From the NCBI RefSeq assembly GCF_905171775.1, contig NC_053499.1:139721422-139785421 (forward strand): a stretch of 64,000 nt of DNA, in the 5' to 3' direction. Positions 20,862 through 31,340 of the stretch are shown here, piece by piece. The notes under the pieces are model-generated. The model made no database searches. It was given only the letters and a program-made list of their open reading frames with translations, and was not told where the DNA came from. The position numbers and the translations under genes were made by a program. The DNA comes from Rana temporaria. Lineage: Eukaryota > Chordata > Amphibia > Anura > Ranidae. The number at the start of each line of letters is the position of its first letter. Within the stretch, counting starts at the first letter, position 1.

Positions 20862-22268
20862 GTGCATTCGTTTTCATCCGAATTTCTGGGATTTTCACGT
20901 GTGTTTTAACAAACGATAATGAAAGTGCAGAATCCGAAATCCGAAAGACCCGACATAAAAAATGTTTTATTTTCACTGCAACAATAGCTCAATATAGATA
21001 GATGGTTTGACACAACGGTGACAATAGCGATCTGTGTCTATCGAACCTGGGGTTGAATGTGCCTAACCTTGTGCTGCATACACACGACCATTTTTAATGG
21101 TCTAGAAAAAAACAAAGTTTTTTTCAACTGGATTATTGTTAAACCGGCCTTGCCTACACACGATCGTGAAAAAAAATTGCTCTAGCAAAGCGCGGTGACG
21201 TACAACACGTACGACGGCACTATAAAAGGGAAGTTCCATTCGGATGGCGCCACCCTTGGGGCTGCTTTTGCTGATTTTGTGTTAGTAAAAGACAATTCGC
21301 GCCTTTCAGTTTGTTTCAGAGTGATGAATGTGCTATCTCCATTACGAACGCTAGTTTTACCAGAACGAGCGCTCCCGTCTCATAAGTTGCTTCTAAGCAT
21401 GGGTGTTTTTTTTACGATGTTAAAGAACACACACACATTTTTTACGACGTTAAAAACAACAATGTTAAAAACTAAGTCAAAATTTAGAGCATGTTCGAAA
21501 TTTTTAATGGCCATTTTTTACGTCGTGAAAAATGCTCTGGAGCCCACACACGATTGTTTTTGATGACATTAAATTTTTTTTTATTTTTTACATCCCGAAA
21601 AATGGTCGTGTGTACTCGGCATAACTCTATTAGTCCAAGATTATTCGACATAGAGAGAAAACATTCGACATAGAGAGAAAACATTCAACATTATAGAGAC
21701 ATGAAGATTCGACAAAGCAGCTAAAAACATCCGATCGCTGCGAGCGGACATTTATGGTCAAATGCTCCGCCTATGAGTGAGTAAGTGAAAAACGTATAAA
21801 GCGCAACACTTGCGAACTGAATCGCCTCTGGGCGCTGTTTACATTCCTTCTGTAAAGGAAACCCTTGACCTCAGAAGAGATGAGTTTTAATCATTCTCCT
21901 GAAGGCCAAGTGGTCCGACTCCAATCGGATGGTGGTTGGTAGTGCTCCGCCTATAGGCTATAGAAGAATTCTAATGTTGGTTGACTAGTAATAATAATTA
22001 ATAAATATAATTATTACTAGTCATACAACAGCAATGTACGATTGCGGCGTCGTACGGTTTAGCTGCTCCGTCTACTCTTAGAACATTTGACGAACACCAT
22101 AAGCCTTCAATTGACAGATTGAACCTTAATTAATTCGGATTTTCGGACTAATGCATTTTTTAACTAAACTAAATAAATAAAAAACGAATTTCGGTAGTAA
22201 CTAAATAAATGTATTTTTCGGACGAAAACTAAAGTCCGAAACAAAATATTTCAGTGTGCACATGCCTA
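20862..22268. mobile_element. hAT element with CACATG termini, host of a family A insertion
   Basis: The left edge GTGCATTCG lacks a few terminal bases. The right edge GTGTGCACATGCCTA is followed by GGTATTAC, matched by GGTATTAT at 20854-20861 on the left. The interior shares ACAAACG, CCGAAAGAYCCGACATAAA, GAACATTYGACRRACACCATA and AACGAATTTCGG with 43932-44583. It carries a few GATTCGACATAGAGAG units, an AT palindrome at about 21984-22023 (GACTAGTAATAAT…ATTATTACTAGTC), and a family A MITE at 21072-21621. Confidence 0.75.
21072..21621. mobile_element. Family A MITE, 550 bp, with empty-site evidence
   Basis: The ends TGCTGCATACACACGACC and GGTCGTGTGTACTCGGCA lie in the sequence AACCTTAACTCTATTAG. 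That sequence is uninterrupted at 44095-44110 in the sister hAT. The comparison gives a TA target duplication, with the left copy mutated to TG. The interior has TTTTTACGACGTTAAA words and a TATAAAAGG stretch near 21221. No frame resembles a transposase. Confidence 0.87.
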
Positions 22269-22276
22269 GGTATTAC

Positions 22277-22463
22277 TATCATATCATATCCTATTATAAT
22301 ATTTCTTCTTCTACTACTACAACTAATTATCACTGACCTGCTTGGAGATGCTATCTTGCCTTTGGGGTGTCAAAGGGGTGCTACACATAAAAATACTACT
22401 AACAAGACTCCTGCTACTACAGCTACTGCTATTACTACTACTACCATCACCAGTACATTTACA
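22277..22463. repeat. Interrupted ACT/CTG trinucleotide repeat, left part
   Basis: Runs of TACTACTAC, TATTACTACTACTAC and CTGCTACTAC form an impure microsatellite. A family B MITE splits it, and it resumes at 23176. Confidence 0.75.
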
Positions 22464-23175
22464 GGGCCAGATCCACATACAATTGCATCGGCGTAGCGTA
22501 TCAGAAAAAAAAACTACGCCGCCGTACCTTACCTGGCGTATATTCGAATCCTCAGTGAGTTTGCGCCTTAAGTTATGGCGGCGTGGTGTATTTCTGGCGG
22601 CGGATTTGAAATTGGGCGGGTTGGGGGCGGGTTTCATTTAAATAAAGCCTGTCCCCGCGCCGAATGAACTGCGCATGCGCCGTCCCAAAATTTCCCGCCA
22701 TGCATTGCGCTAAATGACGTCGCTAGGACGTAATTTTTTTAACTTAGACGTGAGTTACGTCCATCCCTATTCACGGACGACTTACGCAAAAAAAAAATTC
22801 AAATTTTGACGCGTGAACGACGGCCATACTTAACATGGCAATTCTATCTATACGCCGCAGAATACCAGCTTTAACTATATGCCGGAAAAAAAGCCGACTA
22901 CAGACGACGTTAGAAAATGCGACGGCCGCGCGTACGTTCGTGGATCGTCGTAAATCGCTAATTTGCATACCCGACGCGGAAAACGCCACCCAGCGGACGC
23001 CGAAGTATTGCATCTTAGAGCCGAAGGCGTACAAAGACGTACACCTGTCGGATCTAACCCAGAAGCCGTCGTATCTTGTTTTGAGGATTCAAAACAACGA
23101 TACAATGCGGGAAATTTGAAAGTACGCCGGCGTATCAGTAGATACGCTGGCGTATTTCATCTGTGGATCTGGCCC
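22464..23175. mobile_element. Family B MITE inserted in a trinucleotide repeat
   Basis: It is bounded by GGGCCAGATCCACA and TGTGGATCTGGCCC with ACA on each side (22461-22463 and 23176-23178). The core reads TGCGCATGCGCCGTCCC, GCTAAATGACGTCGC and GTGAACGACGGCCATAC. Subterminal TACGCCGGCGTATCAGTAG/TACGCTGGCGTA arms are present. It is non-coding. Confidence 0.82.
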
Positions 23176-23400
23176 ACAGTTTTTATTACTAAGCCACTAT
23201 TGCTACCTTAATATCTAGCGCTGTTGCTGCTACTATTATTGCTACTACAACCTGTACTATTACTGCCACTAGTACCACTACTACTCCTACTACTAATATT
23301 ACTGCTGTCACCATTACTAATGCTGTTACTACTTCTAGTACCACCACTACTACTAATATTATTCCTACTACCACCACTGCAAATATTATTTTGAACCATA
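23176..23400. repeat. Interrupted ACT/ATT trinucleotide repeat, right part
   Basis: Continues the array of 22277-22463 with ACTATTATTGCTACTAC, CCACTACTACTCC and similar. The minus-strand run of valine and isoleucine codons here is a composition effect. Confidence 0.78.
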
Positions 23401-23944
23401 AACCTTATAACAACCCTACAGCTTGTCTATTTCTCAAAAAGGTATGATAGAGTACAATATAACTACGTGTGAATGGAAGATTTTAACAAGCAAACATAAT
23501 GAAAGAGTAATTAGGGAGTAATGTATAATATTATGCTTAAATTTTAAGATTACTAGACTGATGAGTGGTGAACATAGTGTAGGAGTGATATAGGGGAGGA
23601 AGGGAAAACAATGAGACATTCCTGGTGTCCAAAGCTTGTTGTGGTTACAAGTCTTCCATTATCTCTCCAGCTGTCCTCAATAAACCTTTGGTGTTATCTT
23701 GTTTATTGAAACAACAGTGATTAGTGACATCATTAATGAGATGCCAACTTGTTCCCATTCAGTGACTCAGACCCAACATAAAATAAATAACTGTTGAGCG
23801 ATAAACCAAGCAAGAAAAAAATAACAAGGCGCCTTACTCACTCTAGAACTCTAATGTTGCTACATTGTTTCTATAGACTCTGTATGAAAAATAAGTTGAC
23901 TGTGCTTCACACTGATTCATTTGGAAAGCATTTCATTCCTTTAT
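23401..23944. other. Unclassified spacer
   Basis: AT-rich sequence without a recognised gene or element. Confidence 0.4.
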
Positions 23945-24110
23945 CTCGGTGGTTCTCAACCCTACTAGTGCCGTGACCCCTTGATAAAATTTCCCAGACC
24001 CCTAACAGTAAAATTATTTTCGTAGCGTGGGCAAGGCAAGACAGGTAATTTGCTCCACTAACCCACGAACATTTAACGTTCCCTGAGTCCCTTCCACTCG
24101 TACAGTATTA
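23945..24110. mobile_element. hAT fragment (27.6-kb family, opposite orientation)
   Basis: GGTGGTTCTCAACCCTACTAG opens the copy, followed by GTGACCCCTTGATAAAATTT and ACAGGTAATTTG. The copy ends at GTACAGTATTA, where a family A MITE was inserted at TA. The continuation seen in the 27.6-kb copy (TATTAAAAC) is absent on the other side. Confidence 0.75.
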
Positions 24111-24267
24111 TGCCGCGTACACACGATCATTTTTCAGCATGAAAAAAAACATTGTTTTTCGGCATTTAGAAAAAACAAAGTTTTTCCAACTTCATCATTA
24201 AAACGACGTTGCCCACACACCATCGTTTTTTAAAAATGCTCTAGCAAAGCGCAGTGACGTACAACAC
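24111..24267. mobile_element. Left part of a family A MITE, broken at a palindrome
   Basis: TGCCGCGTACACACGATC follows TA at 24109-24110. The copy matches 21072-21621 through AAATGCTCTAGCAAAGCGCA and GTGACGTACAACAC. At 24268 the match is replaced by the inverted arm of a perfect palindrome. Its centre resumes the MITE word GTACGACGGCACTATA. Confidence 0.82.
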
Positions 24268-24467
24268 TAATTATTCACTAAAGATCTCCATTATCCTCAT
24301 TATGCTGTTAATAAGAAGAATAATTATTATGCTGTTTTCCTTTCCTTATTCGTTATAGTGCCGTCGTACGACGGCACTATAACGAATAAGGAAAGGAAAA
24401 CAGCATAATAATTATTCTTCTTATTAACAGCATAATGAGGATAATGGAGATCTTTAGTGAATAATTA
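24268..24467. repeat. 200-bp perfect palindrome
   Basis: The sequence from TAATTATTCACTAAAGATC to GATCTTTAGTGAATAATTA is its own reverse complement with no spacer and no mismatch that I can find. The arms are 100 bp and the centre is at 24367/24368 in CGTCGTACGACG. Flanking bases 24267 and 24468 do not pair. The 16 bp right of the centre match the family A MITE at about 21214. The rest of the arm is not in that relative. Confidence 0.95.
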
Positions 24468-24685
24468 CCAAATATTTAATTTATTATTAATTATTCATTT
24501 ATACATGTATTACAGGTATTTATATAGTGCCTGCAAATGTATGCAGTGTTTTAAATATTCTAAATTTACATCACCCTGCTCTCAATCTAAGTCCCTAGCT
24601 CACATGCATACCAGTTTAGACAAGAGCTAATTAGGCTACCTGTTGGGTGGGTGCAGCGTAATGTGGCAGGTAGTAAACACACAGA
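24468..24685. other. Spacer with dispersed-retroposon-like segment
   Basis: TATTACAGGTATTTATATAG, CTCTCAATCTAAGTCCCTAG and CTCACATGCATACC resemble a dispersed amphibian retroposon segment I remember. I cannot classify it firmly. Confidence 0.3.
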
Positions 24686-25328
24686 GGCAGATCCACAGAC
24701 ATCTGCCCCGGGCGCAGCGTATCTAAGATACACTACGCCGCTGTAACTTACTTTGCTTTAGTTTGAATCCACAACGAATCCATGCCATAAGTGACCCGAC
24801 GTAATCTACGTTTTTTTTGGAACTGCGCATGCGCCGTCCCTGGGGGTATCCCAGTGGGCATGCTCGAAATTAAACCGGAACCCGCCAATGCTTACGACGG
24901 TGACGTCATTCTACGCAAATTCCTATTCACAAACGATTCACGCAAACAACGTAAAAAATTCAAAATTGTACGTGGGAAGGACAGCCATACTTAACATTCA
25001 GTACGCCTCAGTAAAGCAGCTTTAACTATACGCCGGAAAAAGCCGAACGCAACGACGGGAAAAAAAGCGGCGGGCCGACGTACGTTCGTGGATCGCGGTA
25101 AATAGCTCATTTGCATACTCGATGCAGATTACGTCGAAAACGCCACCTAGCGGCCACCGAAAAATTGCAAGACCCGAAGGCGTACGAAGACGTATGCCTG
25201 TCGGATCTAGCCGAGATGCCGTTGTATCTTGTTTTGAGGATTCAAAACAAAGATACGACGTAGAAATTTAAAAATTATGCCGGCGTATCAATAGATACGC
25301 CTGCATAATTTCTTTGTGGATCTACCCC
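24686..25328. mobile_element. Family B MITE
   Basis: It runs from GGCAGATCCACAG to TTTGTGGATCTACCCC. The core GTATCTAAGATACACTACG, TGCGCATGCGCCGTCCC and GGAAAAAGCCGAACGC is shared with 6682-7502. The flanks read CACAGA left and ACAGAG right, so the target duplication is unclear. Confidence 0.78.
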
Positions 25329-25688
25329 ACAGAGTCCTGTTTTGCAAAGAAACTTGTGATGGAACGGCAACTGAAAAGTACAAAAAGGCAGAACAGGAAG
25401 CTCACCCATCCGGTGCCATTTACAACTTAGCAGCAGATAGACAGTGGGCAGAAGACTCTAAGATGCCGAAAGCATTTGCCATGAGGAACAAAGTGTGGCT
25501 TGGCCAGTCCAACCTAAAATGGAGGCTTCCCGAAGAGGTAGATGTGGGCCCATTCTGTCTCTCTCTCTCTCTCTCTCTCTCTTCTTCTCTGGAACCTTTC
25601 CCTAACACTTCCACTATCCTGAGAGATGGGGAACCTATTCCTAACCTGTCCACTTACAGAAAGAGGGCCAAGCCTGGGAGCCAGGGTC
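25329..25688. other. Spacer with (CT)n run
   Basis: Mostly unclassified. A plus-strand frame crosses it from the MITE end and reads AEQEAHPSGAIYNLAADRQW. I do not recognise it and consider it probably chance. A pure CT run occupies 25557-25582. Confidence 0.4.
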
Positions 25689-26561
25689 TTAACCTCCCTG
25701 GCGGTATGATTCTTTCAGAAAAAACATGCTGAAAGCGGTACCATTATTTGAAAGGAAATTTGGCGTTTTATATTGTAGGTCTGTAATTTTTAGAAATAAC
25801 TCACTTAAATCTGACCAAACAAGATTCTAATAGGCATCCCGGGTATGACATTTTTTTAAAAACAAAATTATAAATTATAATATAATAAATATTAAAAATA
25901 ATTATAACAAATAATAATATAATTATAATAAAAAATATTCAATAATGTAATCAAATCAAAATCACAGAAATTTGCTCAGTTGCAGAATTGTTGCTGTCAT
26001 TATTTTTTTTTTTTTATGACGAATTTCCCCACAAATCGCTATCGCACAATTCTGCAAGTGATTATAATTTATTATCGCTGTTTTTTAGCTGGTCTAAAAC
26101 TATTTTTGACATAAAGGGACACTTTTGGTTGCTATGGACAATCTACAGTTTGCAGGGAGAGAGAAACGTTTTTATTATATAAAATGACATGTATGACACA
26201 GGACAGACCACTAGGGACAAGGGGGGGTGTGTTTTTTTTACATACAGTACTGTAATCTATAAGATTACAGTATACTGTATGTATAGTGTTTGTTTACTTT
26301 TTTGAATTTGGCGCCGTTCTCCGTCCCTGTGCGTCGTAACGTCGCAGGGAACGGAGATCGGCGTCACACAGAGGCACTGTGTGAATCGAGCGAGGTCCCG
26401 CTCGCTCACACAGCGCGGTGGCATCGCTGGATCCAAGGACAAGGTAAGTAAACCATGCCTGTGGATCTAGCGAGGCAAGCCCGAGTCTGACTCGGGGTTA
26501 CCGCTCGCAGCAGGAAAATCTAACCCCGAGTCAGACTCGGGAATACCGCCAGGCAGGTTAA
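25689..26561. mobile_element. TTAA-bounded element, piggyBac-like (family D)
   Basis: It starts TTAACCTCCCTGGCGGTA and ends TACCGCCAGGCAGGTTAA. TTAA at both edges and CCT-starting inverted repeats fit piggyBac-type MITEs. An AT-rich core (25850-25960) is followed by a GC-rich arm carrying CCCGAGTCTGACTCGGGG twice in inverted form near 26480-26542, a strong hairpin. No transposase is visible. Confidence 0.75.
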
Positions 26562-26990
26562 AGTGGTTGTAAAGGCACAAGGTTTTTAATTTCATGTATT
26601 CTATGCATGAAGCTAAAAAAACTTTTGTGTGCAGCAGCCCACCCTAATACTTACCTGAGCCCCTCTTGATTCAGCATTGTCCACGAGAGTCTTGTCCATC
26701 CGGGGACTCAAACTCTGACTGGCTTTTGGCAGCTGCTGCTGTCGATCACAGCCAGTAAGCCAATCAGGAGATGGAGGGGATGAGCCGAGCTGCAGCTCCA
26801 TGTGAATGGATACACAGAGCCGAGTCTCGGGAGAATGCCTGCCTGGGTGGGGGCACCAAGCAGGAGGGAGGGGCCAGGAGCACTGGCGAAGGACCTAAGT
26901 AGAGGAGGAGCTGGGCTGCAAAATCACTACACAGAGAAAGTAAATCGAAAATCTTTGTTATTAAAAAAAAAAAAAAAAAAACATTTTAAT
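26558..26990. repeat. TTAAAGTGGTTGTAAA repeat, sharing TTAA with family D
   Basis: TTAAAGTGGTTGTAAAGGC begins at the same TTAA that ends the previous element. Similar starts occur at 39345 and 45942, and complementary ends (TTACAACTCCTTTAA) at 17737 and 51158. A poly-A run lies at 26961-26979. The right boundary is uncertain. Confidence 0.5.
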
Positions 26991-27111
26991 ATTGCTTTGA
27001 ATAGACTCTATCTGACACAAGAAGGCTGCCAAAGTCACATTTGGCATCAGCATCCAATAATCTAGCTGTCTATTGACCAAGGGAACAATAGAGGACAGTG
27101 AACACTGTTTT

Positions 27112-27510
27112 TTTTTGGGGGGGGCAGCACCTCCCCCTCGCCCGCCTGCTGTCTGCCGGTCAGTCCAGCACTTACCCCATCTAGGTGGCGGGCGATGGAG
27201 CATTAGGCAGCGGTCCTGCACCCTCTTCTTCATCACGGTGGCTTTCGCCATGAGTCTCCTCCTAGGGATCCAATAGGTTCACCTGTCCTTTCAGCCAATC
27301 AGGTGATGGGTCTCAAGACCCACTTCCTGATTGGCTGGGAGGAGTTTCAGTGTTACAAATAGTGAATGTTCATTCGCTATTGTAACACACCTGGGTGGGC
27401 TCGGTTCGCATTCTCTGTGCGGTTGGAATTCATGCGCCTGGTGTCCTGCATAGGGGCAGGACGCATGGATAGGGGGCAGTGCCCATGCACCCTTAATGGA
27501 TGGGCTGCCC
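27112..27510 (-). mobile_element. hAT-like fragment of the CAGTGGCGGC family
   Basis: CTTACCCCATCTAGGTGGCGGG is the reverse complement of the segment at 30908-30931. GATCCAATAGG and CCAATCAGG, and the ATTCGCTATT hairpin near 27360-27382, also match that copy. The right end reads CCCTTAATGGATGGGCTGCC, as at 38690. The termini are damaged. Confidence 0.55.
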
Positions 27511-27569
27511 CTGATAGAGGAACTGCTTCCTTCCCCATCTGCATTGCTGCTGCAGACATTGGTCTAGTG

Positions 27570-28044
27570 CAGTGGTTCTCAACCTGGGGGTCAGGACCCC
27601 CTCGGGGGTCAAATGATGATTTGCCATGGGTCACCAAATCCTGGGCTGTTCCTGAAACCCGCACCGCTCTCCCAGGAAGGGAGATGATAAGAGGGGGAGG
27701 AACAAAGAAAAAGGGAGAGAAAGGAAAAAAATTGAGAGCAAGAACAACAGTTAGAGGGAAAGATGGGGGGAAAAAATAAGGAATTAGGTTAGAGAGAGAT
27801 AAAAGGGAAAGAAAGGAGAACAAAGAGAGTGGTACATCCTAAAATGTACCATAAGAAGTTTTAATACTGTACGATTGGAAGGCACTCAGGGAGCGCTAAA
27901 TGTCCACGGGTTAGGGGCGCAAATTACTTGTCTTGCCGTGGGTGCTTTCAACCCACGGTATGAAAATAATTTTACTGTTAGGGGTCCCCACAACTTGGGA
28001 AATTTTATCAAGGGGTCACGGCACTAGAAGGTTGAGAACCACTG
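27570..28044. mobile_element. Complete hAT MITE with exact 8-bp target duplication
   Basis: The termini CAGTGGTTCTCAACC and GGTTGAGAACCACTG are a 15-bp perfect inverted repeat of Charlie/Buster type. GTCTAGTG flanks both sides (27562-27569 and 28045-28052). The interior is a purine-rich stretch (27675-27835) and a 3' part with AGCGCTAAATGTCC and GTCCCCACAACTTGGG. Fragments of the family are at 1-62, 23945-24110 and 39707-39969. Confidence 0.95.
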
Positions 28045-28303
28045 GTCTAGTGCCACCTGAAGTGAAGCACCTGTCTACGTACCAGCATGTCTTTGGAGGT
28101 CAGAAGATGATCTCATCATTATGTGTTGCTTCTCCTTCACAGACCAATAAGCAGACTGAGATAGAGCTTTGACCAGGCTGAATTTCTTAACAGTAATGTA
28201 AACTTCAGGGAGGTCAACAGCCTTGAAGAGCTGTCTGGCAGAGTTGTTAGATGACAAGAAAGCTAAACAGAATTCTAAATCCTTTAGCAAAAGCAAAAAC
28301 AGA

Positions 28304-29024
28304 GGGCCAGATTCATGTAGAATTATGGCAGCGTAACGTATGCCGTTTACGTTACACCGCCGCAAGTTTTCAGCGTAAGTGCTTGATTCACAAAGCACTT
28401 GCCTGTAAACTTGCGGTGGCGTAGCGTAAAGCCGCTTGGCGGAAGCCCGCCTGATTCAAATGGGGCGTGTACCATTTAAATTAGGCGCGTTCCCGCGCCA
28501 AATGTTCTGCGCATGCTCCGTTAGGAAATTTCCTGCCGTGCTTTGCGCGAAATTACGGCGCCCCAACGTGTTTTTTGAACGGCGACGTGCATTACGTCCT
28601 TTCGTATTCCCGGACGTCTTACGCAAAAAAAAAATATTTAAAATTTGACGCGGGAACGACGGCCATACTTTAACATGGGCTGTCTAGTATTGCACCACCT
28701 AAATAGAAAGTGCAACTTTACGACGGGAAAAACCGACTAGCGACGACGTAAGAGAATGCGACGAATGAGCCTACCTTTGTGGATCGCCGTAAACAGCTAA
28801 TTTGCATACCCGACGCTGAAAACAACGCAAACTCCACCTAGCGGTCGCCAAAGTATTGCATCCTAAGATCCAAAGGCATACGAAGCCGTACGCCTGTCGG
28901 ATCTTAGCCAAAAGCTGTCGTATCTTTGTTTGTGAATTACTAATAAAGATACGACACGGCAAATTTAAAAGTATGCCGGAGTATCAGCAGATACTCCGGC
29001 ATACTTTTTCTGTGAATCTGGCCC
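28304..29024. mobile_element. Family B MITE, complete
   Basis: It is bounded by GGGCCAGATTCATG and CTGTGAATCTGGCCC. It shares GCGGGAACGACGGCCATAC and the palindromic arms GTATGCCGGAGTATCAGC/GATACTCCGGCATAC. The flanks AGA and AAT do not match, so no target duplication is shown for this copy. Confidence 0.8.
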
Positions 29025-29702
29025 AATGATCCTTGTTTCAACTGCATATTTAGTTATGTGTCTGAAGTTTATCTATAAGCTCCTTCATTGCCGTTTACTT
29101 ATACATTTTCATTTAGACCAGCGTTCTTCTGTAGTCTTTTTTTCCATGGGCAAAGTATACTTTTTCCACTCTTTCTACAGACTATACAATTTGGGTCACC
29201 GTCTTCACCTGGTGCCTTTCACTCTAGTAAGACTTTTGAGGCATCAACTGAGCAGTTAAACAAAACAGCAAGTCATGAAAATAATATGTGAACTCAGTGT
29301 ATCTTAAGCAGCATTGTCTATGCACAGATTTCACAGTGAATAGATTCAAAGCCCGGCTACGCGAAGGGACACGGGAGCTGAACAAAAGAAAGTTGAACTC
29401 TCTCTGCCACAATGATTCTATGTACGTTGACACACTGCGCAGGAACCTGTGAACCAACCTTTTATATTTTCTTTCCCTCTGAATCTCTTTTCATCTCAAG
29501 AATTCACACCAGTCTAATGAAATGTGTTTTTCAATATCAAAGATTCGTTCGAGTCTCGGATTTAACAGCGATCTCGTCCCCTGCCATCAAGACTAAACAG
29601 CTCCATGTTTAACCCTTGGATCAGTATAAAGAAGATGTTCTACCACCATTAAATAGAGGCTTCAGCCAACTAGATAAATACACTATCAAAAAAAATACCT
29701 TT
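29025..29702. other. Unclassified spacer
   Basis: No recognised gene or repeat. Overlapping short frames with no conserved feature are not annotated. Confidence 0.4.
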
Positions 29703-29704
29703 TA

Positions 29705-30185
29705 GGCCTTGTACACACGACCAAACAGTCCGCTGAAAACGGTCCGCCGGACCGTTTTCAGCGGACAGTCGTCTGCCCAATTTCTGTTTCATGTGTGTAC
29801 TCACCATCAAACAGAAATCTGCGCGTACACAATACGCGGTGACGTGGCCGCGCCGTCGCTGCAACGATTACGCGGCGACGTGCGCGGCCCTGGAAGGTAA
29901 ATACTTCCACGCATGCGTCGAATCACTTCGACGCATGCGAGGGCTTGGGGCCGAGCGGACATGTCCGGTGAGTCTGTACAGACGACCGAACATGTCCGAC
30001 GGACAGGCTTCCAGCGGACAGGTTTCTTAGCATGCTAAGAAACATTTGTCTGCTGGGAAAACGGTCTGCTGGACAAATGTCCGCTGGAAACCTGTCCGGT
30101 TGGCCGTACACACGACCGAACTTGTCTGCTGAAACTGGTCCGCGGACAAGTATCAGCGGACAGATCCGGTCGTGTGTACGGGCCC
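29705..30185. mobile_element. Family A MITE with a terminal-like internal repeat
   Basis: The ends are GGCCTTGTACACACGACC and GGTCGTGTGTACGGGCCC, with TA on both sides. At 30105 a second GGCCGTACACACGACCG starts inside. The last 80 bp therefore look like a smaller copy sharing the right terminus. CGACGCATGCG and TTCTTAGCATGCTAAGAA palindromes are present. Confidence 0.82.
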
Positions 30186-30403
30186 TAAAAATTGCTTTAC
30201 CTGCCAATGCATGGGTTCCTACAATGCACGCAGATCTGGGCAAAAGGGATGGCTGCCATGGGCACTGTGGTATCGAGTGATGTGGGGGGGGGTCACCTTG
30301 ATGAGATTGGGTGGATATGTGTTGGGAGGGGGAATTTTAAGGGTGGCAGGGGATAAGAGTTGTTCTAAGCATTATCTACATACAGGGTGCCAGACCATGG
30401 ATT

Positions 30404-31049
30404 CCAGTGGGGGGGGGGGGGGGGTTGAATCACGTGACTAGCGCTAGAGGCTCTAATGGACTTAAAAAAAAGTAGTCTTGAGGCACAGAGCCCACCCAGT
30501 TGTGTGAGAACAGCGAATGAATATTCGCTATTCTCTTTTTTTTTTATAAATCTCTTTATTAATTTTCATTTCAATTCATTACAAAACAGTCATCTGACAT
30601 ACTTATATTATATCCTTCAGTTACAAAACATTTCATTCCCTACCCTAATTTAAAAAAAAAACAGTCTCAACATATTATCTTTAACAACCTATATTTTAAA
30701 ATATATAAGTATATATATAATATTCGCTATTCTCACACTAATCCTCCTCCCGGCCAATCACAAAGTGGGTCGTGAGACCTGTCACCAGATTGACTGAAAG
30801 GACAGGAGATCCTATTGGACGCCTAGCGCCTAGGAGGAGGAGAGAGGCGACACATGGCGGAAGTTTCCGTGCTGGAGGAGAAGAAACAGGAGCCACTGGC
30901 TGCCAACCGTCACCCGCCACCTAGATGGGGTAAGTTCCGGACAGACTGGCAGACAGCAGGCAGGCGGTAGGGGGGGTGCCGTCGGACCAGGGGGTTATGG
31001 TGGATGCTTGTTTGCCACCCCCCTAAGAAAAAAACACCAGCCGCCACTG
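30404..31049 (-). mobile_element. hAT-like element ending CCAGCCGCCACTG
   Basis: On the minus strand it starts CAGTGGCGGCTGGTG at 31049. It runs through CCATCTAGGTGGCGGGTG and GGCGTCCAATAGGATC toward a poly-G stretch at 30406-30423. It abuts coding sequence of a Tc1 element at 31050, so it inserted there or marks a break. A left target copy was not found. A retroposed insertion sits at 30536-30718. Confidence 0.6.
30536..30718 (-). mobile_element. Retroposed insertion with 16-bp target duplication
   Basis: AATATTCGCTATTCTC occurs at 30520-30535 and again at 30719-30734, flanking 183 bp that start with a poly-T run. On the minus strand the insert ends AATAAAGAG…AT then poly-A, like a 3'-truncated-origin transcript tail. 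Long target duplication plus poly-A is the signature of LINE-1-type target-primed reverse transcription. The source transcript is not recognised. Confidence 0.88.
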
Positions 31050-31340
31050 GTTCTGAGGGGAAATCCTTGTTGAGAAGTACAGAGGTAAGACGTTTCTTGT
31101 CGTTAGTGACCAGGTTGGTTTGCACACATCTCAGGAGGGATTTTGGTCCACTCTTTTTTTCAGATCTTCTCTAAATCCTTAAGTTTTCTTGGCTGTCGCT
31201 TGGAGTTTCAGCCCCCCCCCCCCCCCCCATACATTTTCTATAGGAAAGAGGTCTGTACACTGACTAGGCCACTCCATGAACTTAGTGTGCTTCTTCATGA
31301 GCCAGAACCTTCTTCCCTGAATATGTGTCATGGATGGGTC
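31050..31340 (-). pseudogene. Tc1 transposase C terminus, left (inverted) arm
   Basis: On the minus strand this arm reads MKKHTKFMEWPSQCTDLFPI near 31300, then ENVW, a poly-G run and KLQATAKKT. Further on (toward 31060) comes NLVTNDKKRLTSVLLNKDF. These are the last DDE motif region and C terminus of a Tc1 transposase. It faces the same sequence on the plus strand (31340-32360). A C/G homopolymer near 31211-31228 breaks the frame. Confidence 0.85.

Noticed and set aside
21216..21240. TATAAAAGG as a promoter TATA box
   Set aside because: It lies inside a non-coding MITE with no downstream gene; a chance match is likely.
25316..25732. 138-codon plus frame as a host gene
   Set aside because: Starts in the right end of a family B MITE and runs through a CT microsatellite into a TTAA element; no motif recognised.
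27377..27823. Open frames of 137-148 codons on both strands
   Set aside because: They cross the hAT boundary at 27570 and end in a purine/pyrimidine-rich tract; no motif is present.
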